In this document: piece by piece, positions 33,104 to 42,107 of the stretch
How the letters are laid out: each line of letters begins with the position of its first letter
Numbering within the stretch: position 1 is the stretch's first letter
NCBI GenBank assembly: GCA_029558715.1
Contig: JAKQEA010000098.1
Coordinates: 41,796-105,795 of the forward strand
Length of the DNA: 64,000 nt
Direction: 5' to 3'
Source: Bacteroidota bacterium
GTDB lineage: Bacteria; Bacteroidota; Bacteroidia; Chitinophagales; Chitinophagaceae
Made by a program: the position numbers and the translations under genes
The notes under the pieces: generated by a model
What the model was told of the DNA's origin: nothing
The model's input: the letters and a program-made list of their open reading frames with translations, nothing else
The model's database searches: none

Positions 33104-35311
33104 ATGAACCACATCACCAAAAAAGCGATTTCATCTCTCGGATATGGCTTTATCGCTAAAGAATATATTCCTAAAGGGAAGAATGAATACTATCTGCGAA
33201 ATATCCAGAACAGAAGTGGGATAAAATACCGGAAACTGAATACCTCAGAAATAAAGATTCTTGAAAAAAATGACAACAGTTCTGATGACTGGTCCAAAGT
33301 GCTAGTGTCAAACTCCTTTGATCCTAAGCTTGTCAAACGATGTTCGTTTTTTGGCCTGGTCAGAATAGGAAAACTGGAACCCTACTTTCATGAGTTCAAT
33401 AACCTGCATATGCCAGTTGGCCTATATAACAGTACAATCATTAGCTGTGATATTGGCGATAATGTGGTTATTGATAATGTCAACTTCATGAGTCATTATA
33501 TCATTGGTAATGATGTAATGCTTGTGAATATTAATGAACTGGCTACCACTGATCATTCGAAATTTGGAAATGGGGTTTTGAAAGAGGGCGAAAAGGAATC
33601 AGTTCGTATCTGGATGGAGATTTGCAATGAAAATGCCGGACGAAGTGTACTCCCTTTCAACGGAATGCAAGCGGGCGATGCGTGGTTATGGTCAAAGTAC
33701 AGAGATGATGAAAAACTATTACAAAAATTCAAAGAATTCACAGATAAAAAATTTGATACCAAAAGAGGCTATTATGGGAAAATCGGCGACCGTACTGTCA
33801 TCAAGAATTGCAAGATCATAAAAGATGTCTGGATAGGAAGCGACGCCTACCTCAAAGGAGCAAATAAATTAAAAAACCTTACCATCAACTCCTCTCCTGA
33901 TGCCAAATCACAAATTGGAGAAGGTTGCGAACTCGTAAATGGTATAATTGGCTTTGGTTGCAGGATATTCTATGGTGTGAAAGCGGTTCGTTTTATGATG
34001 GGTGAAAACTCACAGTTAAAATATGGCGCCAGGCTTATCAATTCTTTTCTTGGTGATAATTCAACCATCTCCTGCTGTGAGGTTTTAAACTCTCTTATCT
34101 TTCCTGCACATGAGCAACATCATAACAATTCATTTTTGTGTGCCGCCACGGTATTAGGCCAAACTAATATGGCAGCAGGAGCCACCATTGGCTCCAATCA
34201 TAATTCAAGGGGTGCCGATGGAGAAATAATTGCCGGCCGGGGCTTCTGGCCCGGCTTATGTGTAAGCCTGAAGCATAATTCGAAATTTGCCTCCTTTACG
34301 ATTATTGCAAAAGGTGATTTTCCCGCAGAGCTAAATATCCCTATTCCTTTTTCTTTGATCAGCAATGATGTCAGCAATGACAAACTAATAGTGATGCCAG
34401 GTTACTGGTTCATGTATAACATGTATGCACTGGCAAGGAATGCGGGGAAATATGTGAGCCGTGACAAACGGCTTGACAAAACACAGGTCATAGAGTACGA
34501 TTTTCTGGCGCCTGACAGTGTAAATGAAATGTTTGACACAATTGAACTGCTTAAAAAACTTACTGCAAAAGCCTACTACCAAAAGGGGAAAAAACAAATT
34601 CTACCCAAAGACCTGACAAAACAAGGAGCTTTTCTCCTTGAAAATGAAAGATCAATGGTAGAAAAATTAGAAATTTTAGCCGAAAATTTTGAAAATAGCA
34701 GCCGGAAAGTTCAACTATTGAAAACAGCTGAAGCATATCATCTTTATAAAGAACTAATAACTTATTATGGTATTACTGAATTGATCAGGTTCATAGAGAA
34801 TCACAATATTCTAAGCTGGAAAGAGCTGGTTACCAAACTTCCTAAATCTCCTGTCCGCACTCAATGGAAAAATATTGGCGGGCAATTGATACCTGGAACT
34901 GCAGTTAATTCACTTATCCGCTCAGTCCGAAGTGGCAAAGTAAATAGTTGGGACCAGGTACATGAGTTATACAACAAAAAGAGCAGCAACTATCCTGTTG
35001 ACAAATTTCAGCACGCCTTTGCCTCCCTGTTAGAAATATTAAAATTAAGACCCGGCAACTTCTCTAAAAAGACATTTACTACTCTTCTCAGGCAAGCTGT
35101 CGCCACCAGGGAATGGATGACAGAAGGCATATATCAATCAAGAGCTAAAGATTACCAGAACCCATTCCGGCAAATGGTGTATGATACGCAAAAGGAAATG
35201 GATAATGTACTGGGTAAATTAAAAGACAATAGTTTTATTCTTCAGCAACAAGAAGAATTTACAAAGTTTAAGAAACAAGTAGAAACTATCATTACTAAAA
35301 TAGCACAATAA
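33104..35311 (+). CDS. DUF4954 protein with left-handed beta-helix repeats
   Basis: This 735-residue protein has a central region (about 100-420) of hexapeptide repeats such as VGLYNSTIISCDIGDNVVIDNV and IGEGCELVNGIIGFGCRIFYGVKAVRFMMGENSQL. These resemble the acyltransferase/nucleotidyltransferase helix of GlmU. A helical C-terminal part (about 500-735) follows. The reaction is not known. The position 17 nt after glmS suggests a role in amino-sugar or envelope precursor metabolism; this is inference only. Confidence 0.85.
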   Translation: MNHITKKAISSLGYGFIAKEYIPKGKNEYYLRNIQNRSGIKYRKLNTSEIKILEKNDNSSDDWSKVLVSNSFDPKLVKRCSFFGLVRIGKLEPYFHEFNNLHMPVGLYNSTIISCDIGDNVVIDNVNFMSHYIIGNDVMLVNINELATTDHSKFGNGVLKEGEKESVRIWMEICNENAGRSVLPFNGMQAGDAWLWSKYRDDEKLLQKFKEFTDKKFDTKRGYYGKIGDRTVIKNCKIIKDVWIGSDAYLKGANKLKNLTINSSPDAKSQIGEGCELVNGIIGFGCRIFYGVKAVRFMMGENSQLKYGARLINSFLGDNSTISCCEVLNSLIFPAHEQHHNNSFLCAATVLGQTNMAAGATIGSNHNSRGADGEIIAGRGFWPGLCVSLKHNSKFASFTIIAKGDFPAELNIPIPFSLISNDVSNDKLIVMPGYWFMYNMYALARNAGKYVSRDKRLDKTQVIEYDFLAPDSVNEMFDTIELLKKLTAKAYYQKGKKQILPKDLTKQGAFLLENERSMVEKLEILAENFENSSRKVQLLKTAEAYHLYKELITYYGITELIRFIENHNILSWKELVTKLPKSPVRTQWKNIGGQLIPGTAVNSLIRSVRSGKVNSWDQVHELYNKKSSNYPVDKFQHAFASLLEILKLRPGNFSKKTFTTLLRQAVATREWMTEGIYQSRAKDYQNPFRQMVYDTQKEMDNVLGKLKDNSFILQQQEEFTKFKKQVETIITKIAQ

Positions 35312-35342
35312 TTAATTTTTAGAGCACTTTGGAATCAGTCTA

Positions 35343-36656
35343 CTATTTTTTCCGGAAGAAAATACGTACTGGTACTCCGGTGAGATCAAAATTTTCTCTT
35401 AACTGGTTTTCCAGGTAGTTTTTATACGGTTGTTTTATATCATCGGGGAAATTGCAGAAAAATGCAAAAGATGGTACTGTAGTCGGTAATTGTGTAATGA
35501 ATTTTATTTTAATTGGATTACCTCTTACTACAGGCGGATGGTATGATTGAATAGCTTTCAGCATTCTGTCATTTAGTTCAGATGTTGGGATCCTCCGCTG
35601 ACGGTTCTCATATACCTGCAGTGCCAGTTCGATAGCCTTAAATATCCTTGTCTTTTCCTTAGCCGATATAAATAAAATTGGTACATCGCTGAAAGGAGCA
35701 AATCTCTTTTTCAGCTCTTTCTCGTATTCTTTTGCGGTATTTGTTTCCTTAGCTACCAAATCCCACTTGTTCACCAGCACTACAATACCTTTTCCCTTTT
35801 TGGCAGCCAGGCTAAAAATATTCAGATCCTGTGCGGCAATACCTTTCTCTGCATCTAACAATAGTAAACAGACATCTGCTTCATCCATTGCCTTAATAGC
35901 CCGTATTACTGAATAGAATTCCAAATCCTCATGTACTTTGGCTTTACGCCGGATACCCGCCGTATCAATTAATACAAATTCTTTTTGGAAGAGATTGTAA
36001 TGTGTATGAATAGTATCTCTGGTAGTACCTGCTATATCACTTACAATTGTCCTTTCCTCTCCTATCAATGCATTCAGCAGAGAAGATTTACCGGTATTAG
36101 GCTGGCCGATTATTGCAAACTTTGGCAAAGCAGCAATTTCTTTTGTTTCCTCTGAAGCATCCTCTGTTATTAGTGCTGCAATTTCATCAAGCAGTTCGCC
36201 GGTACCACTACCACTGGCAGCCGCAATAAAATGAATATTATCAAAACCAAGACTGTAAAACTCTGATGCTTCTAATAGCCGGTCGTTATTATCTACCTTG
36301 TTAACAGTCAAAAAAACCGGCTTAGTGCCTTTGCGTAAAACAGCAGCCATCGAATCATCAAGATCTGCCATACCAGTTGCTGCATCCACCATAAAAATAA
36401 TGGCATTGGCCTCCTCTACAGCAACTAACACCTGCTTGGCTATTTCTTTCTCAAAGATATCCTCGCTGCCTGCTACGAAACCGCCGGTATCTATTACATT
36501 AAAAGTTTTCCCATTCCAGTCAGTAACGCCATATTGCCTGTCACGGGTAACACCGCTGATATCGTCAACGATAGCCTTCCGCTGCTCAAGCAACCGGTTA
36601 AAGAGTGTACTTTTCCCTACGTTGGGTCTTCCTACTATTGCAACTGTAAATGACAT
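35343..36656 (-). CDS. der: Ribosome assembly GTPase Der (EngA)
   Basis: It carries two GTPase domains needed for 50S ribosome assembly. Domain 1 begins GRPNVGKSTLFNRL, with DTGG and NKVD; domain 2 has GQPNTGKSSLLNAL, DTAGIRRKAKV and NKWDL. A C-terminal KH-like domain (about 350-437) ends in GVPVRIFFRKK. At 437 residues the length is normal. It is 9 nt after era on the same strand. Confidence 0.96.
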   Translation of the reverse strand: MSFTVAIVGRPNVGKSTLFNRLLEQRKAIVDDISGVTRDRQYGVTDWNGKTFNVIDTGGFVAGSEDIFEKEIAKQVLVAVEEANAIIFMVDAATGMADLDDSMAAVLRKGTKPVFLTVNKVDNNDRLLEASEFYSLGFDNIHFIAAASGSGTGELLDEIAALITEDASEETKEIAALPKFAIIGQPNTGKSSLLNALIGEERTIVSDIAGTTRDTIHTHYNLFQKEFVLIDTAGIRRKAKVHEDLEFYSVIRAIKAMDEADVCLLLLDAEKGIAAQDLNIFSLAAKKGKGIVVLVNKWDLVAKETNTAKEYEKELKKRFAPFSDVPILFISAKEKTRIFKAIELALQVYENRQRRIPTSELNDRMLKAIQSYHPPVVRGNPIKIKFITQLPTTVPSFAFFCNFPDDIKQPYKNYLENQLRENFDLTGVPVRIFFRKK

Positions 36657-36665
36657 AATTTTTTA

Positions 36666-37532
36666 TTAATAACCGTATTCCTTCAACTGTAACTCATTCT
36701 CTCTCCACTTCGGTTTTACTTTCACAAATAATTCCAAAAAAACTTTCTGCTGAATAAATGACTCAATATTCTTCCTCGCCTCTGTTCCGATCTTTTTTAT
36801 CATAGACCCTTTCTCTCCTATCAGGATCGCTTTTTGCGTCTCCCGATGAACTATAATATCTGCAACTATTTTAACCAATGTATTTTTCTCCTGGTACTCC
36901 CGTACCAATACAGCAGTATGGTAGGGTATCTCATCCTGCGCCAATTCATATATCTTCTCCCTGATCAGTTCACTTACAAAAAAACGGGTATTCAAATCAC
37001 TGATATCATCTCCGTCATAAAAGGGTTCTCCTTCTGGTAAAAACTCCAGTATAGTATTTAAAAGCTTTTTCTTATTTATGCCTGAAAGAGCTGAAATAGT
37101 GATAACATTTTTACAATACGGCCTGGCTTTGAAAAAGGCAATTGCCTCCTTTATTTTTTCTTCCGTAGCAAGGTCAATTTTATTTATTACAACAATTGCA
37201 GGCACTCTTAGCTTCAATGCTGAAAAAATCTGGTCGCACTCTTCCCAATTTTCTTTTACATCCACCAGCAACATGGCTACATCGGCATCTTCTAATGCAC
37301 TTTTTACAGACAGCATCATTTTCTCATGCAGCTTATACTTAGGCTCAATAATACCCGGAGTGTCTGAAAAGATCACCTGGTATTCTTTTTCTGTCAAAAT
37401 GCCCTTAATACGGTGCCTGGTAGTTTGCACCTTAGGTGATACGATAGCCAGTTTTTCGCCCATCAGTGCATTGAGCAAAGTGCTTTTACCGGCATTAGGC
37501 CTGCCAAATATGTTTACAAATCCTGATTTCAT
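36666..37532 (-). CDS. era: GTPase Era
   Basis: It binds 16S rRNA and helps mature the 30S subunit. The GTPase domain carries GRPNAGKSTLLNAL, DTPGI, NKID and SAL. A C-terminal KH domain (about 200-288) has IGEKGSMIKKIGTEARKNIE, which binds the 3' end of 16S rRNA. The frame runs upstream to 37586, but the ATG at 37532 (MKSGFVNIFGRPNAGKST, 288 residues) is the right start. It is co-transcribed with der; the tRNA-fMet terminator lies 98 nt upstream. Confidence 0.95.
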   Translation of the reverse strand: MKSGFVNIFGRPNAGKSTLLNALMGEKLAIVSPKVQTTRHRIKGILTEKEYQVIFSDTPGIIEPKYKLHEKMMLSVKSALEDADVAMLLVDVKENWEECDQIFSALKLRVPAIVVINKIDLATEEKIKEAIAFFKARPYCKNVITISALSGINKKKLLNTILEFLPEGEPFYDGDDISDLNTRFFVSELIREKIYELAQDEIPYHTAVLVREYQEKNTLVKIVADIIVHRETQKAILIGEKGSMIKKIGTEARKNIESFIQQKVFLELFVKVKPKWRENELQLKEYGY

Positions 37533-37621
37533 TATTTCACCTGGAGATGCATACTTCAGGCAGCAAGAAGATGAGAAGGTAGTCAATCCTTTGCCAGTTG
37601 AAGCTGCAACTGTTTCGGAAA

Positions 37622-37654
37622 ATTTAAAAAAGCCATCTGCAATGCGGATGGCTT
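37622..37654 (-). terminator. Intrinsic terminator after tRNA-fMet
   Basis: On the minus strand AAGCCATC / GATGGCTT (37654-37647 and 37637-37630) is followed by TTTTTTAAATTT, 8 nt after the tRNA 3' end. Confidence 0.75.
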
Positions 37655-37661
37655 CCTGTTG

Positions 37662-37733
<72 letters not shown>

Positions 37734-37744
37734 ATGTTGGAGGG

Positions 37745-37776
37745 CAAAGGTAACCGTATTGAACAAACTTTCCAAA
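37745..37776 (-). promoter_or_regulatory. Promoter of tRNA-fMet
   Basis: On the minus strand TTTG (37776-37773), 20 nt, and TACCTTTG (37752-37745) match the Bacteroidota consensus. The tRNA starts 11 nt downstream. Confidence 0.75.
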
Positions 37777-37777
37777 G

Positions 37778-37803
37778 AAAAAACGTCCTGAAAAATCAGG
37801 ACG
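37778..37803 (-). terminator. Intrinsic terminator after the first GIN gene
   Basis: An 8-bp stem CGTCCTGA / TCAGGACG around AAAA is followed on the minus strand by TTTTTTC. It ends the GIN-domain transcript 33 nt after the stop codon. Confidence 0.85.
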
Positions 37804-37835
37804 CTTTTCATGGCTGTACTTATGAAAATAAATGA

Positions 37836-38537
37836 TTATCCTCGGGAAACGCTGCTGGAACCACTGCTCTTAATATCACGAATAACCCCATTCCCTTTAT
37901 ACTTCACATCACTGGCTCCACTTGCCTGCGCTGAGAGTTCCTTATTTACTGTAACCTTCACATCACTGGCTCCGGAAGCTTTTGCCGCACAGGTTTCTGT
38001 TACGAGATCAAACCCTTTAAAATCGCTGGCTCCGCTTGCTTCCACGGAAAGTTGTGTAGCTCTTCCAGTCACTGTCATATCAGAAGCACCACTCAAATCC
38101 ACTGTAAGTTTACCAACTTCCAGTTTTCCTTTTACATCACTTGCTCCCGATTGGTTAATAGACAGTGATTCTGCTTTTAACACACCAGTTATATATACAT
38201 CACAGGCTCCACTAACTATAAGTTTATCTATCTCTTTAAAGGAAATATAGGCCTTCAGTTTTTTATTCCCCTTGTTCCATTTCCAGTCTTTATGAAGACC
38301 AATATGTAATACTCCATTTTTTACTTCTACTGTTATCATATCCCTGTCTTTGGTGCTGGATGCACTCACCGCTACTGCCTCCTCATTACTTTGATTGAGG
38401 TAAACATCAAAGGCATTAGATACACTGATACCATGAAAGTTTTTTGCTTCTCTTACCTGGGCATTCGGGTCATTTATCTGGGCAATAAGACCAAGACTGA
38501 AAACTACACCGGTAAACAGTAATATTATTTTTTTCAT
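37836..38537 (-). CDS. Exported head-GIN (DUF2807) protein with SGASD repeats
   Basis: This 233-residue protein has a signal peptide (MKKIILLFTGVVFSLGLIAQ) and one DUF2807 domain (about 36-215), a parallel beta-helix. The same turn recurs every 18-22 residues: SGACD, then SGASD five times, then SGSSS. GIN proteins are exported and their ligand is unknown. It lies 21 nt after a diverged paralogue. Confidence 0.87.
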   Translation of the reverse strand: MKKIILLFTGVVFSLGLIAQINDPNAQVREAKNFHGISVSNAFDVYLNQSNEEAVAVSASSTKDRDMITVEVKNGVLHIGLHKDWKWNKGNKKLKAYISFKEIDKLIVSGACDVYITGVLKAESLSINQSGASDVKGKLEVGKLTVDLSGASDMTVTGRATQLSVEASGASDFKGFDLVTETCAAKASGASDVKVTVNKELSAQASGASDVKYKGNGVIRDIKSSGSSSVSRG

Positions 38538-38558
38538 ATTGTTTAGTTGAAAAATGAT

Positions 38559-39278
38559 TTAGATTTTTGAAACAGATCCGCCTGTGTTGGTTTTTATTTC
38601 CCGTATGGAGGCATTCCCTTTATACTTTACAACTCCACCAGTATTTGCCTTCACCTGTAGCTCTTTTTCCGCCATAACAGTAATGATTGCTCCTGTGCTA
38701 ACAGCTACATTACAATTGGTAGTCGACATATCTTCTCCCTTGAATTTGCTGCCAGTATCACCATCAATGTCAAGCTTTTCAGCTTTTCCTTTAAGCGTAA
38801 TTTTAGAGCCTGTATTTTGACTTATCTTAAGAGAACTAATATCTACTTTTCCATTTACCAATCCCCCGGTATTTGCTTTAAGTTCAAGAGAAGAGGACTT
38901 AAGAACCCCATTTATTTCAACTTCAGCACCAGTTGTTACGTGTAATCGATCAAGCATCTTGTAAGACACATATGCTTTTAAGTTCTTACTTTCTTTTCTT
39001 TTATTAATTGCTCCCGTTTTACTGTCATAATGGATTTTAAGAATGCCGCCTTCCACCTTCGTAACAATTCTGTTCCGGAATTCAACAGTAGCGGCACTAA
39101 CTGCTACTTCCTCAGAATTCCCTTCGGTCAGAATTAAATGAATACCAGTTGCCACATCAATACCGTGAAATCCACTGACATTTCTTTTTTCTGCATTGGC
39201 ATCATTAATTGTTTTTTGTGCCAAAAGAAATGAACTGGTGCCGACTAGCAATAAGAGTGATAATAATATATTCTTCAT
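38559..39278 (-). CDS. Exported head-GIN (DUF2807) protein with NTGG/TGSK repeats
   Basis: This 239-residue paralogue of the next gene has a signal peptide (MKNILLSLLLLVGTSSFLLAQ) and a DUF2807 beta-helix. The repeating turn here is TGA, NTGG or TGSK in place of SGASD (TTGAEV, ANTGGLV, QNTGSKI, GDTGSKF, STGAII, ANTGGVV, TNTGGSV). The overall fold and length match the partner closely, so the pair arose by tandem duplication. It is co-transcribed with the SGASD copy. Confidence 0.87.
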   Translation of the reverse strand: MKNILLSLLLLVGTSSFLLAQKTINDANAEKRNVSGFHGIDVATGIHLILTEGNSEEVAVSAATVEFRNRIVTKVEGGILKIHYDSKTGAINKRKESKNLKAYVSYKMLDRLHVTTGAEVEINGVLKSSSLELKANTGGLVNGKVDISSLKISQNTGSKITLKGKAEKLDIDGDTGSKFKGEDMSTTNCNVAVSTGAIITVMAEKELQVKANTGGVVKYKGNASIREIKTNTGGSVSKI

Positions 39279-39395
39279 AAACTATGGTTTAAGAGTGATA
39301 CGAAGAACAGCGTAGAAATGTTACATCTCATAAATATTTTCTTCCTATTTTTGTATTAGTTCTTAGTCTTCTATCCAGAAGGCTTTGATTTTCAA

Positions 39396-39415
39396 TGCCT
39401 GCCCGACGGCAGGCA
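39396..39415. repeat. Palindrome directly before the TPP riboswitch
   Basis: TGCCTGCC-CGAC-GGCAGGCA is a perfect 8-bp hairpin just 5' of the aptamer. It resembles the small palindrome at 7992-8012 and is probably a dispersed repeat, or it may add to the riboswitch fold. Confidence 0.5.
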
Positions 39416-39417
39416 GG

Positions 39418-39508
39418 TTTCCCCGGGGTGTTTTCGGCCTATGGCCGGAATCTGAGATTATACCCGTAGAACCTGGTCAGGGTAATGCCTGCGAAGGGAA
39501 GGAGTTGA
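39418..39508 (+). promoter_or_regulatory. TPP riboswitch (THI box)
   Basis: The conserved core is present: GGGGTG (39425-39430), the P3 hairpin CGGCCTATGGCCG, CTGAGATTATACCC (39452-39465), GAACCTGGTCAGGGTAATGC and CTGCGAAGGGAA. These match the THI-box consensus and would bind thiamine pyrophosphate. It lies about 60 nt before a TonB-dependent receptor gene, so uptake would be shut off when thiamine pyrophosphate is plentiful. The expression platform is not certain: TTCCCT followed by a T-run at 39533-39548 could pair with the aptamer's AGGGAA. Confidence 0.93.
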
Positions 39509-39567
39509 GATATGTCCTTTCTCCAACAGCGTTTCCCTCTTATTTTTTAACGATTAAATGTAAAAAA

Positions 39568-41727
39568 ATGAAGAGGATTATTATGTACGGCTGTTTTTTT
39601 TTATCAGCCTTAAATTCGATCGCACAGCAAAAAGAAGAAACTAAAGATAGCTTTTACACTTTATCTCCTGTGGAGGTAAAAGCTGTCCGGGCTGGCGAAA
39701 ATGCACCATTCACTAAAACGAATCTCTCAAAAAAGGAAATTGCTAAATCAAACCTTGGACAGGATATCCCTTTTTTGCTGAACCAAACACCCTCAGTGGT
39801 CATTAACTCTGATGCGGGAAATGGCATTGGATATACTGGTATCCGTATCCGCGGTACCGATGCAACAAGGATTAATGTAACGCTGAATGGAATCCCGTAC
39901 AACGATGCAGAAAGCCAGGGAACTTTCTTTGTCGACTTACCTGACTTCTCGTCTTCCACAGGAAGTATACAGGTGCAGCGGGGTGTCGGAACTTCATCCA
40001 ACGGTGCAGGAGCTTTTGGTGCCAGCATTAATTTCAGTACAAACGAGTTGAATAAAGAAGGATACACTGAACTTAACAATAGCTTCGGTTCATTTAATTC
40101 GTGGAAAAATACTTTGAAATTCGGGACAGGCCTGAAAAATGGTTTTGTGACAGATATCCGGCTTTCAAGAATCAGCAGTAATGGCTTTATTGACAGGGCA
40201 AGCAGTAATCTAAAGTCATTCTATTTTTCTTCTGCCTATATCGGTAAAAAGGCTTCGTTAAGACTGAATGTTTTCTCTGGCAAAGAAAAAACATACCAGG
40301 CCTGGTATGGAATAAGTGAAGCAGATTTAAAATCCGGTAACAGAACGATTAACTATGCGGGAACAGAGAAGGCTGGTACACCTCATGAAAATGAAACAGA
40401 TAATTACACTCAGACTCATTACCAGTTATTTTATAATCAAACAATCGGAAAGAGATTAACTTTCAACACGGCCGTTTTTCTGACAAAAGGGAAGGGCTAT
40501 TATGAACAATACAAAGCAGATGAGGATTATGCAAAATATGGAATGACCTATCCTGTTAATGGAGCTGATACTATATTCAATTCAGATTTTATCAGGCAAC
40601 TATGGCTGGATAATAATTTTTATGGCAACATATTCTCCCTTCACTATAAAGATGGTAAAACGCAAGCCACTTTGGGTGCTGGCATCACCCGCTATGATGG
40701 AAATCATTTTGGTAAAGTTCCCTGGGCATCAAACGGTCTGACCGGAATTGACACCTGGTATAATCTTGATGCATTAAAAACCGATTTTACAATTTACCTG
40801 AAAGAACAAACACAGTTCGCCAATAAATGGAGCTTATTTTATGATCTGCAATTCAGGCATGTAAAATATAAGATCGGAGGATTCAGAGATAATCCTTCGC
40901 TGAAAACAAATAACCGTTATAATTTCTTTAATCCAAAAGCAGGTATCAGCTACACAAACAAAGGCTGGAAAGGGTATCTATCGTATAGTATAGCAAATAA
41001 AGAACCCAACCGTGATGATTTTGAAGCGGGCACTAACCAACAGCCAAAAGCGGAAAGATTAAATGATGTTGAGCTGGGAATAGAAAAAATAACAAATCAG
41101 TTCAACTGGGCAGCCACATTGTATTTTATGAATTACAAAAATCAACTGGTGCTTACAGGAAAAATAAATGATGTGGGGGCCTATACAAGAACAAATATTG
41201 CCAGAAGTTACAGAGCAGGTATTGAACTGCAGGGGGGAATCAAATTCAATACATGGCTGAATGCTGTTGCTAATATTACTTTCAGCCGGAATAAGATATC
41301 GGATTTTTGCGAATATATAGATGATTATGATAATGGCACCCAGAAACTAAACACTTACTCTTTATCTGATATAGCCTATTCTCCGGCTATTGTAGGCGCC
41401 GCCACACTGAATATACTACCTTTTAGAAATACAGAACTTAGTTTCCTGAGTAAATATGTCGGCAAGCAATTTCTTGATAATACCAGTAATAAAAGCAGAA
41501 TGCTAAATCCATTTTTTGTACAAGATGTAAGAGTAATTCATACAATTAAAATGAAGTGGCTGAAAGAAGTAAACCTAATTGGCCAGGTCAATAATATTTT
41601 GAATAAGAAATATGAGCCAAACGGCTATACCTTCAGCTATATCTGGGGGGGAGAAACTATTACCGAGAACTATTATTTCCCAATGGCGGGTATCAATTTT
41701 ATGATTGGACTTAATATCAGGTTGTAG
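39568..41727 (+). CDS. TonB-dependent receptor, probable thiamine uptake
   Basis: This 719-residue outer membrane gated channel has a signal peptide (MKRIIMYGCFFLSALNSIAQ), a plug domain (about 50-160) with RIRGTDATRINVTLNGIPYNDAESQGTFF, and a 22-strand barrel that ends in FPMAGINFMIGLNIRL. The frame is open from 39385, but that part is the riboswitch, so ATG 39568 is the start. The TPP riboswitch in front indicates thiamine or a derivative as substrate. No inner-membrane thiamine transporter follows, unlike the usual receptor-PnuT arrangement. Confidence 0.92.
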   Translation: MKRIIMYGCFFLSALNSIAQQKEETKDSFYTLSPVEVKAVRAGENAPFTKTNLSKKEIAKSNLGQDIPFLLNQTPSVVINSDAGNGIGYTGIRIRGTDATRINVTLNGIPYNDAESQGTFFVDLPDFSSSTGSIQVQRGVGTSSNGAGAFGASINFSTNELNKEGYTELNNSFGSFNSWKNTLKFGTGLKNGFVTDIRLSRISSNGFIDRASSNLKSFYFSSAYIGKKASLRLNVFSGKEKTYQAWYGISEADLKSGNRTINYAGTEKAGTPHENETDNYTQTHYQLFYNQTIGKRLTFNTAVFLTKGKGYYEQYKADEDYAKYGMTYPVNGADTIFNSDFIRQLWLDNNFYGNIFSLHYKDGKTQATLGAGITRYDGNHFGKVPWASNGLTGIDTWYNLDALKTDFTIYLKEQTQFANKWSLFYDLQFRHVKYKIGGFRDNPSLKTNNRYNFFNPKAGISYTNKGWKGYLSYSIANKEPNRDDFEAGTNQQPKAERLNDVELGIEKITNQFNWAATLYFMNYKNQLVLTGKINDVGAYTRTNIARSYRAGIELQGGIKFNTWLNAVANITFSRNKISDFCEYIDDYDNGTQKLNTYSLSDIAYSPAIVGAATLNILPFRNTELSFLSKYVGKQFLDNTSNKSRMLNPFFVQDVRVIHTIKMKWLKEVNLIGQVNNILNKKYEPNGYTFSYIWGGETITENYYFPMAGINFMIGLNIRL

Positions 41728-41742
41728 GTATGCGGATTTAAT

Positions 41743-41768
41743 TAAAAAGGCCGGATTCAAAACCGGCC
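41743..41768 (-). terminator. Intrinsic terminator of the ddl-PASTA-rhodanese operon
   Basis: GGCCGG (41749-41754) and CCGGCC (41763-41768) form a stem; on the minus strand it is followed by TTTTTAATTAA. It also sits at the end of the converging TonB receptor gene. Confidence 0.8.
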
Positions 41769-41783
41769 AATTTGATTAAGTAA

Positions 41784-42092
41784 CTATTTCCCAAATTTTT
41801 CCTGCCAGGCCAAAATACCCCCTGCCACATTCTTAGTATTTTTAAACCCAAGTGTCTCCAAAAACATACATGCCACCATACTACGTTGGCCACTGCGGCA
41901 ATGGATAAGGATTTCTTCTTCTTTCAGATTTTCAATCTCGTCAATCTGCATGGCCTGTATCTGCCCAAGCGGGATAAGCTTTGCTCCTATATTATATTCA
42001 GCATATTCCTGCGGTTCCCGGCAATCAATTAAATTCAGCTTTTCGCCGGCATCCATGCGTGCCTTTAATTCTTCTACCGTAATAATTTGCAT
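41784..42092 (-). CDS. Rhodanese-like domain protein
   Basis: This single-domain sulfurtransferase has 102 residues. The active-site loop HCRSGQRS (about 64-71) has the cysteine that carries persulfide sulfur; LIDCREPQEY is the N-terminal rhodanese motif. It is the last gene of a three-gene run after ddl and the PASTA protein, with 15 nt between it and the PASTA gene. Its sulfur donor or acceptor is not known. Confidence 0.9.
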   Translation of the reverse strand: MQIITVEELKARMDAGEKLNLIDCREPQEYAEYNIGAKLIPLGQIQAMQIDEIENLKEEEILIHCRSGQRSMVACMFLETLGFKNTKNVAGGILAWQEKFGK

Positions 42093-42107
42093 ATATTAAA
42101 AACTGTT

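Noticed and set aside
39495..39548. A terminator acting as riboswitch expression platform
   Set aside because: The only pairing with a T-run uses the aptamer's AGGGAA, which would give termination without ligand, opposite to the usual logic; kept only as a remark.
39385..39567. An N-terminal extension of the TonB receptor
   Set aside because: The codons cover the TPP aptamer, and a normal signal peptide begins at 39568.
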